Under the pieces are notes generated by a model that saw only the letters and a list, made by a program, of their open reading frames with translations, did no database searches and was not told the origin of the DNA. Position numbers and translations under genes: made by a program. A stretch of DNA of 24,010 nt, taken from IMG/VR virus record IMGVR_UViG_3300025325_000135, positions 1 to 24,010 of that record; one strand, given 5' to 3'. This stretch comes from a virus. Positions 1-7,325 of the stretch are shown here, in pieces. The number at the start of each line of letters is the position of its first letter. The stretch's first letter is position 1.

Positions 1-5
1 CGCTG

Positions 6-385
6 GTGCCGGGCGGCGCCAGCGTGGGGGTGCGGATGACTGGCTGTCGCCCCCGCGGCCGTCTCGGCGCCAAGCCGCGCGGGTCGATGAATCGCACCGA
101 GGAAGCGTACGCGCAGCATCTCGAGGTCCAACGACGCGCCGGCGCCATTGCTGCCTGGTGGTGGGAATCGGTCAAGCTGCGGCTGGCAGACAAGACGTGG
201 TACACGCCCGATTTCCTGGTGCAGCTCCCCGACGGCGCGCTGGAACTGCACGAGGTGAAAGGCTACCTCGAAGACGATGCGGCCGTGAAACTCAAAGTCG
301 TGGCCGAGCTCTATTGGCTGTTCCCGGTCTATCTCGTACGGCGAGCGGGCCGTGACGGTTGGGATGTGCAGGAGGTAGGGACGGG

Positions 386-389
<4 letters not shown>
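6..389 (+). CDS. DUF1064-like PDDEXK-fold nuclease protein (start uncertain)
   Basis: This resembles the DUF1064 family of small phage proteins with a restriction-endonuclease (PDDEXK) fold, thought to process branched or damaged DNA. Counted from the internal ATG at 87, the visible motif elements are E5/E6, the strand with PD at 41-42, and E56-V-K58, which matches the E...D...ExK active-site layout. The conserved run LRLADKTWYTPDFLV is typical of the family. Length is 100 aa from the ATG at 87 or 127 aa from the GTG at 6. The frame is open to the left edge of the window, so the true start may lie outside. The sequence just before M87 (RLGAKPRGS) looks like family sequence, which argues for an upstream start. 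The stop overlaps the methyltransferase start in an ATGA junction. Family assignment is by pattern and is fairly sure; the substrate is unknown. Confidence 0.75.
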
Positions 390-1187
<798 letters not shown>

Positions 1188-1195
<8 letters not shown>

Positions 1196-1376
1196 GAACC
1201 GCGCGACGGCTGAGCCGCCCGTCTGCTCCCGCAATTGTTGGCTCTCCGACCAGGTTGCGCATCCCGCGTGTCAGGAGCCCGCGCGCTGGCGCAGCCGTCT
1301 CAGCTCGCTGACTTGGTGTGACATACACCGGCACCCGAACGATGTGCCGCTGGAGGAGGAGGAGCCGGCGGGATGA
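1188..1376 (+). CDS. Small Cys/His-containing hypothetical protein
   Basis: A 62-aa protein I do not recognise. It contains C13, C17, C28 and C44 plus H47 and H49, which could bind a zinc ion, and ends in an acidic stretch (LEEEEP). The ATG overlaps the end of the methyltransferase gene by 8 nt, and its stop overlaps the next start in an ATGA junction, so it fits the translational-coupling chain seen throughout the block. There is an AGGA-like site at 1180-1183 just upstream. That fit is the main reason to believe it is real; no function is assigned. Confidence 0.55.
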
Positions 1377-1573
1377 CGCACGTCCTCTGGCAGCGCTGCC
1401 CAGTCTGCAATGGGACGGGCTTTGTCTCGCGGCCGCCCGGTGTTGCAGGCGACCAGACAGCGTTCTCGTCCAGCGGCGGCACCAGGATGGTCATCAGTAC
1501 CCCTGATACAGCGCTCGGTTGGCCAACACCAGGGCTGGACATAGCGCTCGAGGAGAAGGAGCCAGCGCCATGA
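1373..1573 (+). CDS. Small protein with a CxxCxGxG zinc half-motif
   Basis: A 66-aa protein beginning MTHVLWQRCPVCNGTGFVSR. The segment C9-P-V-C12-N-G-T-G is a DnaJ-type CxxCxGxG half-site. It is followed by SRPPGVAGDQ, a combination I recall from short phage proteins that normally carry a second CxxC near the C-terminus. Here the C-terminal half has no cysteine at all, so a complete four-cysteine zinc site is not possible in a monomer. It sits between two ATGA junctions (1373 and 1570). Its function is unknown; it might bind zinc as a dimer or be a decayed family member. Confidence 0.6.
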   Translation: MTHVLWQRCPVCNGTGFVSRPPGVAGDQTAFSSSGGTRMVISTPDTALGWPTPGLDIALEEKEPAP

Positions 1574-1899
1574 AGCTCGTCGGTACCGAGTGCCTGCCAC
1601 TGTTCGACCCCCCGCTGCCACCGCCCCGCGCCACACGCTCGGCGCCCGCGACCTCGCACGAAGCGGCGGTGGCGATCGCCCCCCGGCAAGCGACGCTCGC
1701 CGCTCGCGCGCTCGACGTGATTCGCCGGGCCGGTGTGGTGGGCCGCACCGCCGACGAGGTGGCGGAGGAGATGGGGGAATCAGTCCTCGCCACTCGACCT
1801 CGCGTGACCGAGTTGCACCAAGCGGGGTACATTTGGGCGCCCGGCGACAAGCGCCGCAACGCCAGCGGGCTCCGAGTGATGGTCTGGGTGGCGACGTGA
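1570..1899 (+). CDS. Winged-helix-like small DNA-binding protein
   Basis: A 109-aa protein with a proline-rich N-terminus (residues 10-25) and a helix-turn-helix-like region at about 43-88 (ALDVIRRAG...RTADEVAEEMG...PRVTELHQAGYI), followed by a basic beta wing (DKRRNASG) and a hydrophobic end strand (LRVMVWVAT). This is the pattern of a small winged-helix protein of the kind found in phage early regions. It may be a regulator or a replication accessory factor; the target is unknown. The start at 1570 is supported by the ATGA overlap and the purine-rich GGAGAAGGAG at 1552-1561. The in-frame GTG or ATG further upstream at 1519 would overlap the previous gene by 55 nt. Confidence 0.7.
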   Translation: MKLVGTECLPLFDPPLPPPRATRSAPATSHEAAVAIAPRQATLAARALDVIRRAGVVGRTADEVAEEMGESVLATRPRVTELHQAGYIWAPGDKRRNASGLRVMVWVAT

Positions 1900-2456
1900 T
1901 GCAACACGCGATCCCCACCCGCTATCGCGGCATCCTGTTCCGCTCGAAGCTCGAAGCCGACTGGGCGCGGACCTTCGACGCCTTGGGTCTCACGTGGGAA
2001 TACGAACGCGAAGGCGAGTACTTCGGCGACCAATTCTACTTGCCCGACTTCTGGTTGCCCCGTGCCCGGCAGTACGTCGAGGTCAAAGCGGTCTGGGAAC
2101 CAGCCGACCTACGGAAGGCCCTCGCCCTCTGCCGGCACACCAAACGGACACCATACCGGCCCAGCCGCGGTGCCAACATCGCTCTCATCCGTGCCGAGCC
2201 GGATGGACGGTTCTTCGGCTGGCCGTGGCTTGGCGAGTGGGTCGAGCCGCTCCCGTCGTTTCACGAGATGCTCCTCGAGCAGACCCGCGAGCTGGCGCTT
2301 CTTCGCTGTGTCCGCTGCCTCGACTGGTGGTTCGCGGAACTCGACACGGATTACACCTGTCGGTGTTGTGGCGCCGTCGACGATTGGGTGGACGTCGCAC
2401 CCGCCTTCACCGGTCGGATCGAGCCGTGGCCGTTGACGACGCCGGAGGCCGCCTGA
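1899..2456 (+). CDS. PDDEXK-fold nuclease-like protein with C-terminal zinc ribbon
   Basis: A 185-aa protein. The N-terminal part has E19 in RSKLEADWARTF, then LPD at 48-50 and E61-V-K63, giving the E...D...ExK signature of restriction-endonuclease-fold enzymes. A C-terminal zinc-ribbon-like unit has C137-x2-C140 and C154/C156/C157. Related phage proteins are usually left as hypothetical or called endonuclease-like, and a role in replication or recombination intermediates would suit the position. The start is the ATG at 1899 in a TGATG overlap with the preceding stop; an upstream in-frame start at 1590 would lie wholly over the previous gene. This is the second PDDEXK-type protein in the window and is not closely similar to the first. 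Confidence 0.72.
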   Translation: MQHAIPTRYRGILFRSKLEADWARTFDALGLTWEYEREGEYFGDQFYLPDFWLPRARQYVEVKAVWEPADLRKALALCRHTKRTPYRPSRGANIALIRAEPDGRFFGWPWLGEWVEPLPSFHEMLLEQTRELALLRCVRCLDWWFAELDTDYTCRCCGAVDDWVDVAPAFTGRIEPWPLTTPEAA

Positions 2457-2458
2457 AC

Positions 2459-3250
2459 ATGGCTGACTGGATCCGGGTCCAGAAGAGCGTACACGACGAT
2501 CCCCAGGTGATCGCCATGGCCGCCGAATTGGGCATCTCCACCGCGGCCGCGGTGGGGCATTTGGTGGCTCTGTGGATCGGTATGGCGGACCACGCGCGGC
2601 ATGGTACGGTCGATAAAATTCACTCAAACGTGATCGAGTCGTGGGCGCGCTGGAATTTGGCCGACGGAGCCTTCGCGGAGCGCTTCGCGGTCCACTTTGT
2701 TCGCAATGGCCGAGTGAAGAATTGGGAGAAGTACAACGGCAAACCGTTGCGACTCGCAGAGATAGAGGCCGAGCGGAAGCGTGCGTACCGGCGCCGGATG
2801 TCCCGCCGACGGTCCGGTGGACGTCCGGCGGACGGTCCGGAGACAGTCGCCGGACCGGAAAAGTACGGACGGACGAGACGGACGAGACGGACGGACGAAC
2901 TACTACAAGAGAAACAACAACTACCGGCGGACGTGTTTGACGAAGCGTGGGCTGCCTACCCAAAGCGGCCCAACAACTCCCGGGCGGATGCCTGGCGAGC
3001 ATGGCAAGCCCGGGTCCGAGCTGGTGCTGACCCCGCCGCGATGCTCGCCGGCGTCCAGGCCTACGCCAGCTACGTCGAGCGCGAGCACACCGAACCGCAG
3101 TACGTGAAGCGCGCAGCCACCTTCTTCGGCCCTGGCGAGCATTGGCTTGCGGACTACGCTCCCCCGCCGGCGCGCATGGTCCCGCTCTACGATGCGAACG
3201 GGCTCCCATCCCGAGAAGCCGTTGAGCTACTCGGAGTGCCTCGCCAATGA
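2459..3250 (+). CDS. Replication initiator-like protein
   Basis: A 263-aa protein in three parts. Residues 1-105 (starting MADWIRVQKSVHDDPQVIAM) resemble the N-terminal DNA-binding domain of phage replisome organiser or initiator proteins. Residues 105-150 are a very basic, low-complexity linker rich in RRTRRTD. The C-terminal part (about 158-230) has FDEAWAAYPKRPNNSRADAWRAW and FFGPGEHWLADY, motifs I associate with the helicase-loader or initiator C-terminal region of phage replication proteins. It directly precedes the primase-helicase gene with an ATGA overlap, which supports a role in origin binding and helicase loading. GGAGG at 2444-2448 lies 10 nt before the ATG at 2459. The DNA encoding the linker contains repeats described separately. 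Confidence 0.72.
   Translation: MADWIRVQKSVHDDPQVIAMAAELGISTAAAVGHLVALWIGMADHARHGTVDKIHSNVIESWARWNLADGAFAERFAVHFVRNGRVKNWEKYNGKPLRLAEIEAERKRAYRRRMSRRRSGGRPADGPETVAGPEKYGRTRRTRRTDELLQEKQQLPADVFDEAWAAYPKRPNNSRADAWRAWQARVRAGADPAAMLAGVQAYASYVEREHTEPQYVKRAATFFGPGEHWLADYAPPPARMVPLYDANGLPSREAVELLGVPRQ
2808..2924 (+). repeat. Iteron-like repeat cluster and A-rich stretch, candidate origin
   Basis: GACGGTCCGG occurs at 2808-2817 and again at 2831-2840, starts 23 bp apart. The palindrome GGACGTCC lies between at 2819-2826, and an inverted relative, CCGGACCGGA, at 2850-2859. Two tandem copies of GGACGAGAC follow at 2871-2888, then a partial third. An A-rich, G-poor stretch (2897-2924) comes next, unusual in this GC-rich block. 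Repeats inside an initiator gene next to an AT-richer stretch recall the lambda O gene origin. Origin function is inference. Confidence 0.4.
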
Positions 3251-5070
3251 CCGCGCTCGCGAAGGCACTATCACGGCTGCCCCGGGCGGCGTTGGAGTAT
3301 GCACGCCGCGGCTGGGTCTTGATTCCGCTCCACACCGCGCCGCAAGGGCACTGTAGCTGTGGGCTCCCAACCTGCCCGAGCCCCGGCAAACATCCGCGGA
3401 CTTCGCATGGGCTCCTCGAGGCGAGTGCCGATCCCGCGACCGTCGAGCGGTGGTGGACCCAATGGCCCGACGCGAACATCGGCTGCAAGCCAGGTGCAAG
3501 CGGCTACGTCGTGTTGGATCTCGACGGCCCGGACGGTGAGGCCACCGCGCAAGCAGCCGGGCTCCTGGCGGAACCAACGCTCGAAGTACAGACGGGTCGC
3601 GGCCGGCATCGCTGGTACCGGCACCCTGGTGGCCACATCCCCAACGGGACGTTAGGCGTGAAGCTCGACGTGCGGGGGGACGCCGGCTACGTGCTCCTGC
3701 CGCCGTCAGTGCACGCCTCCGGGGCAGTCTATCGCTGGCTCGGGCGGATCGACGAGGTGGCTGCGCTCCCGCCGGCCATCGTCGTGCGGATTCAAGGGGT
3801 CCCGGGCGAGGGCGGCGCTGGGCCGCGTGGGGACAAGCTCCCCGCGTGGATGATTCCGTGGCTCACCGTCCAGCCGGGTGAGCGGAACAACACGATGACC
3901 CGGTTTGTCGGCTGGGCGTACCGCCAGGGCCACGATGCGCCCACGGTGCTGGTGATGGCGCTCGGGCTGAATACGCAATGGGCCCAGCCGCTCGAGCCGC
4001 GCGAGGTCGAGGCCATCTGCCGGAGCATCGGCGCGCGGGAAGCGACCCGCCCCCAGCGTCGAACCGACACCGGGGTGGTGCTCCGGACCGTCGACGAGGC
4101 CCCGGTCACCGAGCCCCCGCCGTCACTCCATGCGCTGGCGTACGATCAGATCGAAGCGGCGATCGAGCTCGGCCGGCAGGAATACACAGGGTCGCCGCGC
4201 TGGTGCTGGAGTGAGCTTGATCGGTTGGTGGGCATGATGCTGCCGGGCGACTTCGTGATCGTGGGCGCGCTGACGGGCAACGGGAAGACGGCCTGTCTCA
4301 TGTCGCAGATGCAAGCCTGGGCGAGCGCGGACACCACGGTACTCTACGTGCCGCTGGAGCTTGACCCGCCCGTGCTCCGCCGACAGTGGGCCGCGTGGCT
4401 GCTCGGGCTCGACTGGGTCACCGTCGCGCGGAACCAGTGGGCTGACCTGCCCCCCGGCGCCCAGGCGGAGCACGAGCAGATGCTGGCCAAACAACTCGCC
4501 AACCCCCACGTGCACTTCCCGCCCGATCGCCGGATCACCCTGACCAACCTCGCCACCTGGATCGAGCGCGCCGTCCGTGAAGTGGGCGCGCAGGCGGTGA
4601 TCATCGATCATTTCCATCGCCTCGACTTCGGCGCCGTGGGGGCGAACTATCGTGTGCAGGTGACCGAAGCGGCGCGGGCGCTGAAGGACTTGGCGCGGCG
4701 GCATGGGGTCGTGATCGTGGCCGCCGCGCAACTGAACCAAGATCCGCATCCGCTCGACCGGTATTACCCGCCGGGGCTCAAGCGGTTGAAGGAATCGGCG
4801 GGAATCAGCGAGGAGGCCAACGTGGTGCTCATGCTCTCGCGGCGGCTCCGCACCGACGTTGACACAGCGACGATCGCCTCGATTCGCGCAGGCCAGCAGC
4901 AGGTCCGGGCGCTCGAGGAGCCCAACGTGATGGTCGTCACCTGTCGCAAGCACCGGCTCGACGATCATGCCCGCGACCGGAGTATCCGACTCGCGGTGCG
5001 CGACGGGCGCGTCACGAATCTCGCCCCGTACTTTCCCGAGTCCGTACCGGCTCGGTGGGAACCCACCTGA
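3247..5070 (+). CDS. Fused primase-polymerase / DnaB-like replicative helicase
   Basis: A 607-aa fusion. Residues 10-170 are a bifunctional primase-polymerase (Prim-Pol) domain: RRGWVLIPLH, a C36-x-C38...C43 plus SPGKHP element, the catalytic DLD at 91-93, and the GRGRHRWYR segment at 117-125. Residues 195-265 look like a primase C-terminal helical domain. Residues 315-580 are a RecA-fold helicase of the DnaB type, with Walker A GNGKT at 344-348, Walker B VIIDH at 451-455, the AAAQLNQD segment at 492-499 and SGISEEANVVLMLSR at 518-531. It would synthesise primers and unwind DNA at the phage fork. It overlaps the initiator-like gene by ATGA. No DNA polymerase gene is visible in the window, so the phage either recruits the host polymerase or encodes one further left. 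Confidence 0.92.
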   Translation: MTALAKALSRLPRAALEYARRGWVLIPLHTAPQGHCSCGLPTCPSPGKHPRTSHGLLEASADPATVERWWTQWPDANIGCKPGASGYVVLDLDGPDGEATAQAAGLLAEPTLEVQTGRGRHRWYRHPGGHIPNGTLGVKLDVRGDAGYVLLPPSVHASGAVYRWLGRIDEVAALPPAIVVRIQGVPGEGGAGPRGDKLPAWMIPWLTVQPGERNNTMTRFVGWAYRQGHDAPTVLVMALGLNTQWAQPLEPREVEAICRSIGAREATRPQRRTDTGVVLRTVDEAPVTEPPPSLHALAYDQIEAAIELGRQEYTGSPRWCWSELDRLVGMMLPGDFVIVGALTGNGKTACLMSQMQAWASADTTVLYVPLELDPPVLRRQWAAWLLGLDWVTVARNQWADLPPGAQAEHEQMLAKQLANPHVHFPPDRRITLTNLATWIERAVREVGAQAVIIDHFHRLDFGAVGANYRVQVTEAARALKDLARRHGVVIVAAAQLNQDPHPLDRYYPPGLKRLKESAGISEEANVVLMLSRRLRTDVDTATIASIRAGQQQVRALEEPNVMVVTCRKHRLDDHARDRSIRLAVRDGRVTNLAPYFPESVPARWEPT

Positions 5071-5080
5071 GGTACGATCT

Positions 5081-5503
5081 ATGACCACCGCTCCCGCCCT
5101 TGCCGTGATCACGCTGGCGCCCCGCGATGTCCCGGTCCTCCGGCTCGCGCTGCCGATCCTCACCGCCACCCTCAAGACCGCCAGGAAACACGCGGCGGCC
5201 CTCGGTCTCTCCCTGGCACCGTTTGACGCGCTCATGGCCGGCACGGCGGGGATCGCCGAAGTGTTGGCCGTGGTGCAACTCGACGCCGATGTGGCGCTGC
5301 CGGCCCATCTCGCGCGATCCACGCGGATTGCCTTGGCGCTCGAATACGACCAGGTGGTGAAGCTGCGCACCAAGGAGACCGACCTCCTGCTCGACGGCGA
5401 CGAGACCAGCGCCCGGATCGCGCACCTGGACCGGCTGCTGCGGCTGCTGGACGCGCAGGGCGAGCTCGACTTCCCGCCGCCGGGGACGGCGGGCGAGTTC
5501 TGA
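5081..5503 (+). CDS. Hypothetical helical protein in the replication block
   Basis: A 140-aa protein that I do not recognise. It is rich in Ala and Leu and appears mostly helical. The C-terminal half (about 85-130) has charged heptad-like spacing (YDQVVKLRTKETDLLLDGDE, ARIAHLDRLLRLLD) that could form a coiled coil, then a proline-rich tail. TGAGGT at 5068-5073 ends 7 nt before the ATG at 5081 and serves as a ribosome binding site. The in-frame upstream start at 4967 would overlap the helicase gene by about 100 nt and is not preferred. The stop shares one base with the next start (TGATG). Placement between helicase and HNH genes suggests early expression and nothing more. Confidence 0.65.
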   Translation: MTTAPALAVITLAPRDVPVLRLALPILTATLKTARKHAAALGLSLAPFDALMAGTAGIAEVLAVVQLDADVALPAHLARSTRIALALEYDQVVKLRTKETDLLLDGDETSARIAHLDRLLRLLDAQGELDFPPPGTAGEF

Positions 5504-5955
5504 TGCGCCTCATGTATCGCGGCGATTACCTCCCCCCAGTCGAGCGGAAGGCGCTCCACAACGCGGTCCGCGCGGCCGCCGGCAACCGGTGTATCCGGTG
5601 CGGCCACCCAAACGAGACCGCGACCCAGCGGGCCCCGTGCAGCGACCGATGCACGCACCCGCGTAACGACAAGCAGCGGGTCCTCACGGTTCACCACCTC
5701 GACGGCGACAAGGCGAACAATCGTTGGTGGAACCTCCTCGCGCTCTGCCAGGTCTGTCACCTGCAGATCCAAGGCAAGGTGGTTCCCGAGCGGCCCTACC
5801 TCTGGACGCACGCGCCGTGGATGGTCCCCTACGTCTGCGGATTCTACGCCTCGTACTACGGCCAGCTGGAGATCAGTCGAGCCGACGCTGAGGCCGATCC
5901 CATGCGATGGCTGTTGCTGGGGCAACCGTGGCATGCCACGGAGGCGGCCCGATGA
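5503..5955 (+). CDS. HNH endonuclease-like protein
   Basis: A 150-aa protein with a clear HNH layout: C30-x2-C33, the catalytic segment LTVHHLDGDK with H64-H65, N77 in WWNLLALC, and C82-x2-C85-H86. The four cysteines would hold a structural zinc and H65 is the likely catalytic base. The tail (95-150) is aromatic-rich and not recognised. It may be a free-standing HNH nuclease used in DNA metabolism, or a homing-type element; no intron boundary is visible around it, and its TGATG and ATGA junctions show that it is integrated in the operon. Confidence 0.82.
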   Translation: MRLMYRGDYLPPVERKALHNAVRAAAGNRCIRCGHPNETATQRAPCSDRCTHPRNDKQRVLTVHHLDGDKANNRWWNLLALCQVCHLQIQGKVVPERPYLWTHAPWMVPYVCGFYASYYGQLEISRADAEADPMRWLLLGQPWHATEAAR

Positions 5956-6200
5956 CCAAGCGCGCTATGCTGTTGGCAGACGGTGACGCCCAAGCGCGCG
6001 GCGGCCGCATGATGACCTTCGAGCTGGGCCCGGGGCTCAAGGTCGACCTGCCCAAGCTGATCGATAGCCGCCTCCTACTCCAGGCGAACTCAGGCGGGGG
6101 CAAGAGCTGGGCGCTCCGCCGGCTTCTGGAGCAGACCCACGGCAAGGTGCAGCAGCTCGTGATCGACCCCGAGGGCGAGTTCGCGACCCCGGTGCAGTGA
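5952..6200 (+). pseudogene. N-terminal fragment of a P-loop ATPase (HerA/DUF87-like)
   Basis: An 82-aa reading frame whose last 45 residues are the classic start of a phage or bacterial HerA/DUF87-like ATPase: IDSRLLLQANSGGGKSWALRRLLEQTHGKVQQLVIDPEGEF. Walker A is SGGGKS at 47-52. Family members as I know them are several hundred residues long and continue with Walker B and arginine-finger regions. Here the frame ends six residues after DPEGEF, and no remaining ATPase sequence is found in the next 200 nt in any frame. Without Walker B the product could not be a normal ATPase. The start is the ATG at 5952 (ATGA overlap). The most likely explanation is a deletion that removed the rest of the gene; a functional short nucleotide-binding peptide is possible but less likely. 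Confidence 0.78.
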
Positions 6201-6397
6201 GCGGTCGCCGCCTCCTGACAATGACGGAGGGATCTAGTAACTTGCACGACAACAATGCTGGGAGCCCTCGAGGCCGCGTCTCCACGGGGAGACCGGCCTC
6301 GGACGTGCCGGAGAGGGGCGAGAGTAAAGTGAAATGCCGTTGCCGCGCATTCTACCTGGTCCGGCAGGAAGCGGCCAGCAACGAGGTCCCCCAGTGA
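6197..6397 (+). CDS. Doubtful 66-aa reading frame
   Basis: This frame has a GTG overlapping the ATPase stop (6197-6200) and a stop overlapping the HNH start (6394-6397), so it would fit the overlap chain. The predicted protein is basic, low in hydrophobic residues and unlike anything I know. It has no ribosome binding site, and a long hairpin at 6269-6301 runs through it. I think it more likely to be an untranslated or degenerate interval than a gene. Confidence 0.2.
   Translation: MSGRRLLTMTEGSSNLHDNNAGSPRGRVSTGRPASDVPERGESKVKCRCRAFYLVRQEAASNEVPQ
6213..6241 (+). promoter_or_regulatory. Weak promoter-like pair at the early/late boundary
   Basis: CTGACA at 6213-6218 matches five of six bases of the sigma-70 -35 box. 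After a 17-bp spacer comes TAACTT (6236-6241), which matches only three of six of the -10 box. The place, just after the replication genes and before the packaging genes, is where a late promoter would be useful. The evidence is thin. Confidence 0.2.
6269..6301 (+). promoter_or_regulatory. Strong RNA hairpin between replication and packaging genes
   Basis: CGAGGCCG at 6269-6276 pairs with CGGCCTCG at 6294-6301, and GTCTCC at 6278-6283 pairs with GGAGAC at 6288-6293, around an ACGG loop. Only C6277 is unpaired, giving a 14-bp GC-rich stem. No T tract follows, so it is not a standard intrinsic terminator. It could be an RNA processing site, an attenuator or a stabilising 5' structure for the packaging genes. 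Confidence 0.6.
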
Positions 6398-6753
6398 CGC
6401 GGCCGAGCCGCGTCTGCGAGGAGCCAGGGTGCCCGCAGTATGCGCCCTGTCCCCTGCACGCGCGGGGATCTGCAACAGACCGGGGATACGACGCCCGATG
6501 GGCAAGCTACGCGGCCCAGTATCGGGCGCAGCATCCGTGGTGCCATCCGTGCGAGCGCGGGGGGATGCGGTCCCCTACCGCCGCCGTCGATCATATCCAG
6601 CCAGTCAAGGGCCCGCAGGACCCTGGCTTCTGGGATCCGGCGAATCACCAGGCCGTGTGTCGGTCATGCCATGCCCGGAAGACAGCAGAGGAAGGGCGAG
6701 CCTCCCAGGTAACTGCGGCAGTCCCGCGATCTGCACGGTGGATCATGCGATGA
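6394..6753 (+). CDS. HNH endonuclease next to terminase
   Basis: A 119-aa protein of the packaging-linked phage HNH family. It shows C8/C13 in an EEPGCP motif, the segment RGYDARWASYAAQYRAQHPWC, C50-x2-C53, catalytic D66-H67 (AVDHIQPV), N84 in DPANHQAVC and C89-x2-C92-H93. Such HNH proteins are commonly encoded just before the terminase genes of HK97-like phages and can be needed for terminase cleavage of concatemeric DNA, as shown for HK97 gp74. The GTG at 6394 was chosen because GAGG at 6383-6386 lies 7 nt upstream and because homologues typically begin shortly before the first cysteine motif; the ATG at 6334 is an alternative that would add 20 residues. Confidence 0.85.
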   Translation: MTRPSRVCEEPGCPQYAPCPLHARGSATDRGYDARWASYAAQYRAQHPWCHPCERGGMRSPTAAVDHIQPVKGPQDPGFWDPANHQAVCRSCHARKTAEEGRASQVTAAVPRSARWIMR

Positions 6754-6845
6754 GCTCAGCGATCGTGATTTCTTCTAGGCAGGGGGGTCCGCGGAAACCC
6801 GAAGGCCCTGTCTTTTGGGCGTACGCAATTGGGCGGTTTTGAGCC

Positions 6846-7325
6846 ATGCCGGGTCCCGTACCGAAGCCAGCCCAGCTCCGCCAGCGCCGGAATCGGTACA
6901 CGACCGCCGCCACCCTACCCAGCGAACGGATTTCCGCCCGGCGAAAAGTGCCGCCATTGCCCGAGCGGGAAAGCAAGGCAGAAGTCTGGCATCCGCGGGT
7001 GATCGAGTGGTGGCGGGCGGTCTGGCGGTCCCCGATGGCCCAGGAATACCTGGGCGCTGACATGCGGGGTGGGCTCTACTTGCTGGCGGAATTGCACCAG
7101 CGGCGGTGGACGGAAACGGACACGAAGGTGCTAGTGGCCTTGGCGGCCGAAATCCGCCAGCAGGAAGTCCGATTCGGGCTCAGCCCGATCGACCGACGTC
7201 GGCTGCAGTGGGAGGTCGCGAAGGGTGAGACGGCGGCGGACGAGACGGCGAAGCGCCGGACCCGCCGTGCCGCGGAGGCGGCCGCTCTCAAGGATCCGCG
7301 GGATGTCTTGAAGGTGGTGTCATGA
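6846..7325 (+). CDS. Terminase small subunit (P27-like)
   Basis: A 159-aa protein starting MPGPVPKPAQLRQRRNR, the characteristic opening of phage P27-type small terminase subunits. The middle (about 45-125) is helical and contains the WHPRVIEWWRAVWRSPMAQEYL and ETDTKVLVALAAEIRQQEVRFGLSPIDRRRLQWEV segments typical of the family. The charged Ala/Arg-rich C-terminus would contact the large subunit. It recognises the packaging site on the phage genome and hands DNA to the motor. About 90 nt without a gene precede it, and its stop overlaps the next start by ATGA. No strong ribosome binding site is visible before the ATG. Confidence 0.88.
   Translation: MPGPVPKPAQLRQRRNRYTTAATLPSERISARRKVPPLPERESKAEVWHPRVIEWWRAVWRSPMAQEYLGADMRGGLYLLAELHQRRWTETDTKVLVALAAEIRQQEVRFGLSPIDRRRLQWEVAKGETAADETAKRRTRRAAEAAALKDPRDVLKVVS

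Noticed and set aside
2109-3488. 459-aa open frame on the - strand
   Set aside because: Covers parts of three + strand genes with clear motifs; the sequence is low-complexity Arg/Ser/Pro.
4123-5934. 603-aa open frame on the - strand
   Set aside because: It lies over the helicase, the helical protein and the HNH gene, all better supported. Its composition (Arg/Val/Asp/His-rich, no motif) is what a GC-rich antisense frame gives.
6269-6301. Hairpin as an intrinsic terminator
   Set aside because: The stem is strong but no run of T follows.
5503-6753. Group I intron or intein around the HNH genes
   Set aside because: No split gene continues on the other side of either HNH gene, and the first HNH gene is joined to its neighbours by stop/start overlaps. 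The truncated ATPase has no second part downstream.
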